64,000 nucleotides of DNA from Calonectria ilicicola. Taxonomy: Eukaryota; Ascomycota; Sordariomycetes; Hypocreales; Nectriaceae. The stretch covers positions 2,790,001-2,854,000 of the forward strand of contig CP085832.1 of the NCBI GenBank assembly GCA_020809705.1, in the 5' to 3' direction. The notes below the pieces were generated by a model. It did no database searches and was not told where the DNA came from. It saw nothing but the letters and a program-made list of their open reading frames with translations. Position numbers and translations under genes: made by a program. Below, piece after piece: positions 1-10,471 of the stretch. The stretch's first letter is position 1, and every line of letters starts with the position of its first letter.

Positions 1-1133
1 CATGTTCAGTTCGGTCATAGGCATTGGCAGCGAGGCGTACTACTATGGGAATTCATTTCTTATGAGGTTGACAGACGTGTTTTTTTTTGTGCATTTTCGA
101 GCATGAGGAGCAGCGCCATAGTCGCAGGGATTACATGTCATGCGCTACAACCGATGACCACCGTTCTCGGGGCATTTGAGTTCGCATCTGGTAACTTGGG
201 ATTTTGCCTGGGCAACCGAAGATGGAAGGTTGAATAGGTCTGGTATACGCCGATGTGTCTTGGGTGTCTGGCGATAGTATTGATGAGGGCTCGCTTTGTC
301 TTGAGGATTAATTCAAGCATCGTATTTCATATAGAAGACGATAGCTGGAAGGCAAGGACATGTTGTATTGTATTCAAACTGGATGGAACCGATTGGGGTG
401 TAGATTTACCGACTCCTTGCTGCTTGTAACCACGACCTTTTGTAAGCCCAAGGCCTGAGAAATAGGACACATTATTTATACAAGTTTCTATTGGTCGACA
501 TGGCTACTTGCTCATAAATCCGCCTAATATCAGAGAATTTTTATAGTTGTCGAATAGTTTGGCCGAATTCCGTGTGATGCAAGTTGATGAGTGAAGTTCT
601 AAATTAGTCGAGAAAGTCGTTGGGTAAGGTCCATTGGCACACCACTGATGTTTATGGCGTCTGTTAGATTATGAGTGATTATAGCGATCCCAATATTAAC
701 GGGGCGTCCAATTTTTATTGCATGGTGGAGTGGTTATTCTCACAGCATCCTATCCATACACTGGATTGAAACCAATTGGACTAGAGACTTTCCTCTACTC
801 TAGAGATGAGTGGTTAAGTATGCACCATCCTGCATGACAATCATAATTAGAGGCAATAAAACGAACATCGAACAAATTGATGATTGGTGCAGGGAATTAT
901 CACACACTTTTTCTTTGCATCTTTTTTTTTTTCGCAATGAGTATTTATGTATCTTATCGTGGTGCCTTATCTGCTTAAAGCCTCACGTGACAGACCAAGA
1001 ATGGATTAGCGTTTTCTAGCAATTCAGCTATGCGATGCGACGCGACACGATCGCTTCCAAACTTGAATGTTCTGGTGAATCTTCTGTGGGAGCCACAATC
1101 AGTATCTACTCAACGCCCCAAATATCCACCAAA
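1..1133. other. Left-edge intergenic region
   Basis: No gene is supported here. The reading frames are short, lack recognisable protein similarity and are interrupted. The last 100 bases are the presumed 5' leader of the SWI/SNF subunit gene and contain two upstream ATGs, at 1030 and 1035. The one at 1035 is in frame with the gene's chosen start. Confidence 0.6.
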
Positions 1134-2802
1134 ATGCAGGCGCAATATCGATCATATGCGCAGCAGGTGCCGCAGCGCTCGCCTGCGAACCAGCGCAGAG
1201 GCGGAATTGGTATGTAATTACCCAGCCTGTTTGCACTATACCGATGATCTTCTGCTAACCCTGTGTTTATCAAGGACCGATGATGTCCTCAGGACCTCAC
1301 CCCTCAGTGCCCCTTACCCAGGCTCAGATCGCTCAGCAACAACAGGCTCAGGCACATGCTACCGAGCTTGCAAAGAGACGTAGCCGCAAACCTACCGATA
1401 AGAACGTGCCCGAGGGCGTTGAGGACAACATCATTGACCCAGAGGGTGTTCAACGCTACAAGGACTTGAGGGATGTTGAGCGCCGACTCGATGCTACTAT
1501 GACGCGTAAACGACTTGACATAGTTGACAGTGCAAATCGTAGTTTCAAAGTAGGTGATTGGCCAACGTCATTACGCGTGCAGTTTGCTGACCACTGACAT
1601 ACTGCATAGCGTTACAAAACCCTTCGAATCTGGATCAGTAACACTGTCGAAGACCAAATCTGGCAGAGCAATGGGCTTAATGTTGATGCCTTTGATTTTA
1701 CTCCCAGCATGGAAGCCTCTTATCGCGTCAAGATTGAGGGTCGTTTGCTTGATGATGAGGATGAAAAGAGTTTATCAGCACCCGACAACACTGGTGACGA
1801 CAAGGTGGAACAAGACGGAGCTGGCTCAGCGCAGAAGCCCAAAACCCAACCATATAAGCCTCGCTTCTCGCACTTTTTCAAGTCTCTGACTGTCGACTTT
1901 GACCGCTCACGATTTCGAAATGGGTCTGAGCAAACGGTGGAGTGGAAGAAACCAGATGCTTCATCTAGGAGTCAGCCAAACGCAAACTTGTCTGCTGCAG
2001 CTGACTTTGACGAGCTTACTTTTAAACGAAATGGAGATGAGAATATGAACATCACGATTAATCTCCTCCGACAAGACTCCCCCGACACCTACCAGCTAAG
2101 CCCTGAGCTTGCTGAGGTGGTTGATATGACGGAGGCCACGCAGCAAGAGGCCGTTATGGGACTATGGGAATACATTAAGCTCATGGGACTTCAGGAGGAT
2201 GAAGAGAAACGCAACTTCCGTTGCGATGAGCTTTTGAAAAAGGTTGGTCTCACATACCCCCTTCTTACCAAGCTTAACTGACCAACTAGGTTGTAAAACG
2301 CGGCGATGTGGGATACATTCCCATGCTCAACGAATACGTTACACAGCACATTCGACCCCTCCCCCCACTGAGCCTTCCCTACACGATCCGAGTCGACCAG
2401 GACTTCCATAAAGACCCTCGGCCTACCATTTACGATATCCAAGTGCCAGTTGAGGATAGCTTCCGCGAGTCTCTCTTGCCCCTCATCAACAACCCACAAT
2501 ACGCAGCTATGCTCAAGGATGTTACGGCACTGGATGAACAGCTGGCGAGGGTTATCCAAGCCATTGCCGTTTCTAAGACGAAGCACTCATTTTTCACATC
2601 GCTGAGTGAAGATCCTGCCAACTTCGTTAAGCACTGGTTGAGTTCGCAAAAAAGAGACCTCGAGGTGATTATGGGAGAAGCCTCTAGGGGAGGAGGTGAA
2701 CATGTCTCAGGCGATGAGTGGCGCCGGGGAGGCAAGGATAGCGTGTGGGCCACCCAGAACGCTAGGGAGAGTGTCAATGTTTTGCTTTCTAAACAGCGCT
2801 GA
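1134..2802 (+). CDS. snf12: SWI/SNF chromatin-remodelling complex subunit, Snf12/SMARCD (SWIB domain) family
   Basis: Spliced CDS join(1134..1209,1275..1549,1610..2242,2290..2802), 498 residues. This family is an accessory subunit of SWI/SNF-type nucleosome remodellers (Snf12, Rsc6, BAF60) and acts in the nucleus. The Gln-rich N-terminus is followed by a basic stretch and the conserved region RYKTLRIWISNTVEDQIWQ near residue 118. A SWIB domain lies around residues 270-350 (NLLRQDSP, ELAEVVDM, LWEYIKLMGLQ) and spans the third intron. All three introns have GT..AG ends, and frames match (phases 1, 0, 0). The ATG at 1134 has A at -3 (CCAAAATG). An in-frame ATG at 1035 would add 33 residues of unfamiliar sequence, so I prefer 1134. 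It is convergent with the Mo25 gene. Family assignment is firm; SWI/SNF versus RSC membership is not decided by sequence alone. Confidence 0.9.
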
Positions 2803-3174
2803 TGTAATGGTTGGAATATCAAGTTTAGGGCTGGTAGGGTGATCTGGGAGTTAGGATTACAAGTTGATTTGACCCAAGAGTGCAGGATTCAATTGGCGTT
2901 GGCTGGGAGCGCGTCTGCTGTACAATAATACAAAGGCTCGTAAAATTGGCATGGTTTGTGGACATTCTGTCGCACTCGCAAGACCTGCTCATTCGTGCCT
3001 GTGAGAGTTCATAGTGCATGAAAACTCCCGCAACTTAGTGATCCGGCAATTTTGTTGGATGTAGATCCGAGTTGTTTGGTTCGAGTAAGAGACCAGTATG
3101 CACAATCAAACCCGCTGAGAAAAGAAGAAAACAGGATGACGCCAGAGCATCAGTCTCGGCCCCATCCGATCACA
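2803..3174. other. Convergent intergenic region (3' ends)
   Basis: About 370 bp separate the stop codons of the SWI/SNF subunit and Mo25 genes. It should hold both 3' UTRs. No further ORF or RNA gene is supported. Confidence 0.6.
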
Positions 3175-4533
3175 TTACCGCTGGGGAGGTACGGGAACAG
3201 CTGGCATATTGCGAATTTGTTTAATCAAAAACTCCCTCTCATCGATAAACTGCTCGTCATCAGTTCGATCCTCTAGAAAATGGGACAAAAATGTGAGCAG
3301 CTTCTCGCGGTTCATAAGAAGGATTTTTTGAACGGCGATAGATTTGTGAGGGTTGGCAACGAAGACTTTGAAGACATGAAATCCCTCGTACTGAACCATT
3401 TTTCGGTCATCACGAAGCAGATTCATGCAAATCTTCAAGTGCTCCCCACGATCAACATAGGCGGTCATGACGCTGTAGTTGGATCGATCCAAAAGAATCT
3501 CACCCAAGAGCTTTATGGATTGGCGCTTGGTAACATAGCTATTAGACTGAACCAGAATATTATTGTACTTGTCGAAGAAGAGATCAAAGTTGGCCGACAG
3601 GTATCGTGGTACCAGCTCCTTGTGTCGTGTCAACAGTTCCTAGAAATTCGTGTTAGGTATATCGCTGTAGCTGGAAGTGATGCGCTCGAATCCCATACCC
3701 GAAAAGTGGTGAATGCATCAGCAGCCACCTCGAAGGAACTCTTGTCGACCCAATCGAAGAATCTCCAAAATACGCCTCGGCCGCTCTGTGGGCGATCACG
3801 ATCAATGGCGTTGAGGCCCTTGGAACTCGAACCAGGTTCGTCTCCATCATCGTAAAGAATTATCGCGGCCGCGGCCTCATTTTTAAGAAGCTCTCGGAGA
3901 ACAGAACCCGCGGGGGTGGCGCTTTCTTTGTGATCATATCCTCGACATAATTCGACAAGGACTTGGGGTCGGTTGCAGACAACGTATGATAAGGCTATGG
4001 GGTCGCTTTTGGGAGCTGCGGTGGCAGGACGAAAGCGGAATACGTATGAAAAGATAACTTGTGTATCCTTGCGAGACTCAAAGGGGAGGCGGTAAAGGTT
4101 TACGGCGAGAAGGTGCAGCAAATCTTCGTCGATCAGGCCAGTGACAAGCTGGTAGATTTGCTCCGGGGAACTATCGGCTTCTTGGCAGAGTAAGCTAACA
4201 TGTCTAGACACAAGAGCGGGGGAGATTTGGGAACAACAAGGGAGGGAAGTAAGGACGTGGATGTTTCGAGATGGTCGAGACGGGCATTGGGGTCTCCAAA
4301 TAACGTACCGTGAGTTCCTTGCAGTATGATCTTCATCTGGCTCAAGACGCGGGCCAGTTCCTCGGCCTTGAAAAAAAGAAAAAGCCTGTTAGTCTTGGAC
4401 GTTCGATTGGGGCATGGTGGATGGCAACCTTGGAAGCGCCATTGGGGCCTTCGAGCTTTGAGATGTGCTCACGAGCTTGTTTAGGCAAGTCGGTGACGGT
4501 GCGAGTTCGGGCTCGTCCGAATAGGAAAGACAT
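3175..4533 (-). CDS. hymA: Mo25/Hym1-like protein (HymA)
   Basis: Spliced CDS complement(join(3175..3639,3699..4180,4309..4366,4429..4533)), 369 residues. Mo25-family proteins are helical-repeat scaffolds that bind and activate GCK/STE20-type kinases in the NDR (Cbk1/COT1) morphogenesis pathway; Aspergillus hymA affects conidiophore development. The protein starts MSFLFGRARTRT, as in other fungal HymA proteins. It continues with LPFESRKDTQVIFSYVFRF, SYVTKRQSIKLLGEILLDR and VQYEGFHVFKVFVANPHKS, ending with a LIKQI segment. The length fits the family (about 340-380). At the intron 4181..4308 I chose the acceptor that gives QGTHEADSSPEQIYQLV in frame; upstream AGs in the same area break the frame. 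It is convergent with the SWI/SNF gene and divergent from isoleucyl-tRNA synthetase. Confidence 0.93.
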
Positions 4534-5835
4534 GACGGAGGTTGCGTGGAGCTGAGGCAGTATATGTACTGCGCTGCGAGAATGTAATCCGTCACGGAAG
4601 CCTTGAGGTTAATTGTATTGCAGCGCGGTAGTATGGTGAAGCGATTCAGTTGGGTAGGGGAGGACGAGTGGTGGGATAGCTCTGGAGGCTAGGGCCGGTA
4701 GACATAAACAAAGAAAGGTTTGAGCTAGCCGAGGTCGAAGAAAAGAGGCGACACTGGACGATTCTACCTATACCATGCGGCGGTAAAAACACGATCTTGG
4801 TTGCAACTAAACAAACATCCAGCCAGCGAGGTGGGTTAATGTTTGGTTACCGTGACGGAGGAACGAGAGACAGGGGACGGGTGACGAGTGCACAGAGCGC
4901 ACGCTCTCTGATCCACTTCGCTAGCTCCAGGCGATTGCGGTTCCAACAACAGCGACTGGGCTATGGGACCAACTTGAGAGGTTTTGGATCTAGTTGAGAG
5001 ACGCTCATAATCGACGATTGGAAAGTGTGATTTGAAGATAAACATTTACTCCTCAAAATATGCAACTAGCAAGCTGTTGGGCGTGGTTGGGTCCCCTTTC
5101 TTGCTGACATCGCCGCCACTGCTTGTTGTTGTTTGCCCAATCTTTGTCCCTACCTAACGAGCCAATGCTGTCAAACATGCCTAGAACCGTTAGGTAGTAC
5201 CTTGGGCCGCAGGGAGGTATTAGTCGAGTTTCCAGGTGGGCAGAGTTATTTAGTGGAGGGGTAGTGATCGATTAGGGGGGAGACTGTTGGCTGTACCTAC
5301 CATCCGTAGGTACTTAGGTATGCAGAACAAACCAGAGCAGTATGTACCTCATGGCCCCTAGTACGCATGGGTACCAGGTACCCCATCCCTGATACCAGTT
5401 GAGTATCCCCAGTCAAGTAACAGGCATCTCCGCCCATGTCTGTTGGACTCAGAACCCCCGCCACCAAAATCCCAGGCACAGTCATGAGCGATGGCGGGGC
5501 AACTTTCCCCCACTTCAGTTGATTGACTCACCCACCATCCCACCATCCCACCATCGTGAAGTGCTCTTTTCTGAAATCTGCCCCTCTATCAAACTCCCGA
5601 CTTCAAGCAGGGCATATCAGTTTATCTGTTTGTCGCGTGCTGACCGAATCACAGTTGGTGAAAGACATTGAGAGTGAGTCATGGTGGCAGATTTCTTTCA
5701 TCATCCCTTTCTAACAAATGTTACCCATCATCGAGACATCTTCAATCTCTTGCCCACATTCCCTCCCGTTTCTTCAATGATTTGATTCGAAAGTTTCTCT
5801 AGCTAATACTCCACCACCGCAGAGCCATCGCAGCC
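4534..5835. promoter_or_regulatory. Divergent promoter region, hymA / IleRS
   Basis: This 1.3 kb lies between two divergent gene starts. No ORF is convincing. Between 5150 and 5390 there is a cluster of TACCTA/TAGGTA hexamers and a GGTACC palindrome pair. The 5540-5830 part is rich in C and T tracts, as expected for a fungal promoter/5' leader ahead of the IleRS ATG. No experimental element is identifiable. Confidence 0.5.
5150..5390. repeat. Cluster of TACCTA/TAGGTA hexamers
   Basis: The hexamer or its complement occurs near 5151 (TACCTAA), 5190 (TTAGGTAGTACCT), 5293-5321 (GTACCTACC, then GTAGGTACTTAGGTA) and 5369-5384 (GGTACCAGGTACC). Several copies are palindromically arranged. The role is unknown; it may be low-complexity intergenic sequence or a regulator-binding array. 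Confidence 0.45.
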
Positions 5836-8800
5836 ATGTCTATCGACTTCCCCAAGGAAGAGGAGGCTACCATCCAGCGATGGCGTGAAATCAACGCCTT
5901 TCATCGCCAGGTTCGTTCCTAGCTGCAAGCAGCGCCGATTTTTCTTCGCTTCACTGCTGCCCGAGAGGTCGTCCGTCTACTTTTTACTAACAGTTGGGCA
6001 TAGCTTGAGCTTTCCGAGGGACGACCCCGATACACATTTTATGATGGTCCTCCGTTCGCGACCGGATTGCCTCATTATGGCCATTTGCTGGCCTCCACGA
6101 TCAAAGATGTTATTCCTCGATACTGGTCCATGAAGGGCTACCACGTGGAGCGTCGTTTTGGCTGGGATACTCATGGATTACCCATCGAACACGAAATCGA
6201 CAAAAAGCTGGGCATTTCCGGAAAGGCTGCTGTCATGGAACTAGGCATCGCCAAGTACAACGAAGAGTGTCGAGCTATTGTCATGCGCTATGCTGCTGAA
6301 TGGCGCCTCACAATCGAGCGCCTTGGACGTTGGATCGACTTTGATAATGATTACAAGGTACATATATGTCTCTGTTCGTTAACAGATGCAAGCATTTGCT
6401 AACTCTTGCTCTTCAAGACCATGGATCCCAAATTCATGGAGTCTGAATGGTGGGTCTTCAAGCAACTTTTCGACAAAGGTCAGGTTTACCAGGGCCACCG
6501 CGTCATGCCTTATTCTACAGTCCTTACTACAGCCCTAAGCAACTTTGAGGCCAATCAGAATTACCAGGACGTCACCGATCCTGCCATTGTTGTCACCTTT
6601 CCTCTCGTGGACGACCCAAACACCAATCTCCTGGCCTGGACTACTACACCATGGACTCTTCCCTCCCACCTTGGCCTTGCCGCCCATCCCGATTTTGAAT
6701 ACGTCAAAATTCTGGATGAAAAGACAGGAAAGCACTATATCCTCCTCGAAAAGCTTCTCGGAACTCTTTACAAGGATCCCAAGAAGGCCAAATTTTCCAT
6801 CATCTCAAAGATCAAGGGCAAGGAGATGTTGGGTTGGAAATACACCCCCCCATTTGACTACTTTTACGAGGAGTTCAAGGATATTGCTTTCAGGGTTTTG
6901 AACGCTGAGTACGTCACCGCAGATAGTGGTGTTGGTATCGTTCACCAAGCTCCTGCATTCGGTGAAGACGATTACAACGTTGCCCTGGCTGCAGGCATCA
7001 TCACCGAAAAACGACCCCCACCCGACCCTGTCAACGATACCGGCCATTTCACTTCGCGCATTCGTGATTTTGAGGGAATGCACGTGAAGGACTCTGATAA
7101 ACACATTATCAAACATTTGAAGGGCCTTGGCCGCATTGCTGCAGACTCGCAGCTCAAGCATTCATACCCTATGTGTCCTCGTTCGGACACTCCCTTGATT
7201 TATCGGGCAGTTCCATCTTGGTTTATTCGCATCCCTAAAATCATTCCGGATATGCTTAAAAATATCGAAGGATCTCATTGGGTCCCCAGTTTCGTCAAGG
7301 AAAAGAGGTTCGCGAGTTGGATCGCCAATGCTCGAGATTGGAACGTCAGCCGCAACCGATACTGGGGCACTCCGATTCCTCTCTGGGTCAGCGAAGACTT
7401 GGAAGAGAGGGTATGCGTCGGAAGCGTCGCTGAGTTGCGTGAGTTGAGTGGATACGAAGGTGACCTTTCTGATCTCCACCGAGACAAGATCGATCATATC
7501 ACCATCCCTAGCAAAATGGGCAAGGGTCAGCTGAAGCGTATCGATGAAGTATTTGATTGTTGGTTTGAATCTGGCAGTATGCCTTACGCTAGCCAGCATT
7601 ATCCCTTTGAGAATGTTGACAAGTTCAAGGAGTCTTTCCCTGGAGACTTTATCGCCGAAGGACTTGATCAAACTCGAGGCTGGTTTTATACCCTTCTCGT
7701 TCTGGGTACTCATCTGTTTGGACAATCTCCTTTCCAAAACTGCGTTGTCAATGGAATTGTGCTTGCCGAAGATGGAAAGAAAATGTCCAAGCGACTGAAG
7801 AACTTTCCTGACCCCAATATCGTCCTTTCTAAATATGGTTCGGATGCTCTTCGTCTCTACCTTATCAATTCCCCTGTCGTGCGCGCCGAGCCCCTTCGAT
7901 TCAAGGAATCGGGCGTCAAGGAGGTTGTTCAAAAGGTCTTGTTACCCTTGTGGAACAGCTACAAATTCTTTGAGGGACAAGTCGCACTTCTGAAGAAGGT
8001 GGAAAAGGTCGAGTACAAGTGGGATCCTAGTATGGAATCTAGCAACACCAACGTCATGGATCGATGGATTTTGGCAAGTTGCCAAAGTCTTTTGCAGTTC
8101 GTGAACGAAGAAATGAAAGGTTTGCAGTTCGTGAACGAATTTGTTGAACACTTGAATACTAATCTGCTCGGATAGGCTATCGATTGTACACGGTTGTTCC
8201 TCGACTGCTCGAACTCATTGATAACACAACCAATTGGTACATCAGGTTTAACCGAAAGCGCCTCAAGGGTGAGAACGGTTTGAATGATACTTTGCACGCC
8301 CTAAACGCTCTTTTCGAAGTTCTCTTCACTCTTTGTCGAGGTTTGGCTCCGTTCACACCATTCCTCACAGACGAAATCTATTTGAGACTTCTGCCTCATA
8401 TCCCCAAAGAGCTGCAAGGTGATGATCCTCGCAGCGTCCACTTCCTCCCGTTCCCTGATGTTCGACAAGAACTTTTTGATGCAGAAGTTGAGCGTCGCGT
8501 GGGACGGATGCAGAAGGTCATTGAACTTGCTCGAGTATCTCGCGAGCGACGTGCCATTGGACTCAAGACCCCTCTTATGACGCTGGTGGTTCTTCACCCC
8601 GACACACAGTATTTGGAGGATATCAAGTCCCTAGAATCTTACATCACTGAAGAGTTGAATGTTCGAGACTTGGTGCTTACCAGCGATGAGGCTAAATACA
8701 ACGTTCAGTATAGCGTGACTGCAGACTGGCCAGTCTTGGGCAAAAAGTTGAAGAAAGATATGGGACGAGTCAAGAAGGCTCTCCCGGGACTCAAGAGCGA

Positions 8801-9251
8801 GGAAGTCCAGGCATACGTCAGAGACAAGTTCATTATGGTGGATGGCATTCGCCTGGAAGAAGGAGACCTAGTTGTACGACGAGATGTCGATGAGTCGTCA
8901 AAGAACCTCGAGACCAACACGGACAGCGATGTTCTCACTATCTTGGACACTGAGATACACCCCGAGCTGGCCCAGGAGGGTCTTGCTCGTGAAATTATCA
9001 ACCGAGTACAGCGACTCCGGAAGAAGGCTGGCTTGCAACCTACGGATGACATTCGAATGGAGTACCGGGTACTTTCTGACCCAGAGAATGTGGGATTGGA
9101 AGAAATGTTTGCAGCGCAATCATCAGCATTCGAAAAGGCACTGCGTCGACCCATCGATAAAGCAAGCGAGTCAGCCGCAGAGGCAGTTATTGCGGAAGAA
9201 GAGCAGGAAGTGCAACAAGCAACCTGTGTGCTGCGTTTATTGAAGCTATGA
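5836..9251 (+). CDS. ils1: Isoleucyl-tRNA synthetase, cytosolic
   Basis: Spliced CDS join(5836..5910,6004..6357,6418..8119,8176..9251), 1068 residues, normal for the eukaryotic cytosolic enzyme. It attaches isoleucine to tRNA-Ile with ATP. The class I signatures are present: the HIGH-type motif PHYGH at about residues 48-52 and KMSKR at about 598-602. The editing (CP1) insertion between them contains [17 protein letters not shown]. The anticodon-binding domain follows ([20 protein letters not shown]), starting at the last junction. There is no N-terminal targeting sequence (start [10 protein letters not shown]), supporting a cytosolic location. The last intron (56 nt) is unusual: its 5' part duplicates 19 nt of the upstream exon, and it is open until the TAG of its own acceptor. 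The spliced junction restores the conserved EEMKGYRLY. Confidence 0.95.
8091..8139 (+). repeat. Exon-intron direct duplication, two 19-nt copies 30 nt apart
   Basis: TTTGCAGTTCGTGAACGAA occurs at 8091-8109 in IleRS exon 3 and again, identically, at 8121-8139 just inside the intron, immediately after the donor G at 8120. The pattern looks like a 30-nt tandem duplication whose second copy now forms the 5' end of the intron 8120..8175. Confidence 0.9.
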
Positions 9252-10471
9252 TTGTCAGTCCATAAAAGTAGATGCGAGTGAGTAAAGAAAAGAACTAGAG
9301 CTGTTTTTCATAGATTATCGGTGCCAATGCATTCGTGTGAGTGAATAGGAATATCATTCATGATGTATATGTTATTCCTCATACTACTAAGAGAAAAATC
9401 CAAATCGAGTAACCAAGGGCTACAAATGAAGAAAAATGGTTGCGTGTCGTAAATAGCATTGCTTGATTCAATGGAAATAGGAGGGAAAGCGGATAGAATG
9501 CAAATTAGGCGAAACCAACGAACTGAGAATGTAGTTTAGCTATACACTTATTGTTTTTTTTTTTTTTTTTTTAAATCATCATCCCTTCATCATCCCCGCG
9601 TTCAATTTATAACTTCGTCAATTCAACTAACTGAGATCCCCCGCGTTTCTTGACCTCGACTTTTTAATGATGCACTATTTTTTTGATGCAGCCTATACCA
9701 CGATATTAGAGACTAGAGCATACAAGATCCAGAACAAAGGGACAAACCAAATAACAATTCTTCAACTTCATAAAATTTTCAAGGCACTTGTCCTTGTGGA
9801 CAGAGTTGTAGTCAGCCACAATACATCTCCCGTAGGCTGCCGCCTGCATGCAATGGCCGTCAGTTGAGTGTGATTAACAGACAAAGAAAACAAGCTCTAC
9901 TAACCTCAGCTGAGCACTGAGATGCTGCCTTAGCAAATTTTTGGATGGGGCGTGTGCTTGTACGGGTCATGGCGACTTGTGCGGCCCGGATGTGATCGAG
10001 TTGGCGTGGAGATGTTCACCTGGAGGGATGTTGACTTGGTGTTGTACTGTGCGTTGCACACGGACAAGCAGATCAATCAACGGAGTTCAGGCCCTTACGG
10101 CCCCACTTCATGCTATGGCCGGACCAGCCACCCACTATACGCGCTAAAGATGCGCTGTGCAACGACAAACGCGATCGCGAAGCCATGTTTTCCTTCCCTG
10201 TCTGGTTGCGCCGCTCTTTCACCCTTGATCACCTTGTGGCGCTCGTTCGTTGCTGTGCTGCGCGCGCCCCATCTTTGCTTCGACTACTCTCCTCCATAGT
10301 ATGCTACACACATTGTCGACTCGAATGTTGTGATTTCCAACTATTCCGACTCCGACATCACCGCAAACGCATCGCGCTAGTCCACAACGCCCCAGCAACC
10401 GATCGCATCTATCCACTGTCTGGCTATGGATCAATGATGGAACCAGACAGTCCGCTAACATAACGCCGCTG
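9252..10471. other. Intergenic region IleRS / sfi1
   Basis: 1.2 kb with no supported gene. It includes the IleRS 3' UTR and a run of 19 T at 9554-9572. The overlapping small frames between 9940 and 10460 have no recognisable features. The last part is presumably the sfi1 promoter and leader. Confidence 0.55.

Noticed and set aside
4181..4215. Alternative acceptors (TCTAG near 4210 and TTAG near 4195) for the third hymA exon
   Set aside because: They do not keep the frame with the upstream donor. The acceptor next to 4180 restores the family sequence.
7162..7932. 256-codon minus-strand ORF inside the IleRS gene
   Set aside because: It lies antisense to the catalytic region of a clear synthetase and has no features of its own.
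9554..9572. Poly-T run as a terminator or retroelement tail
   Set aside because: Similar runs occur at 34315 and 36213 without target-site duplications or element sequence; they are simple homopolymers.
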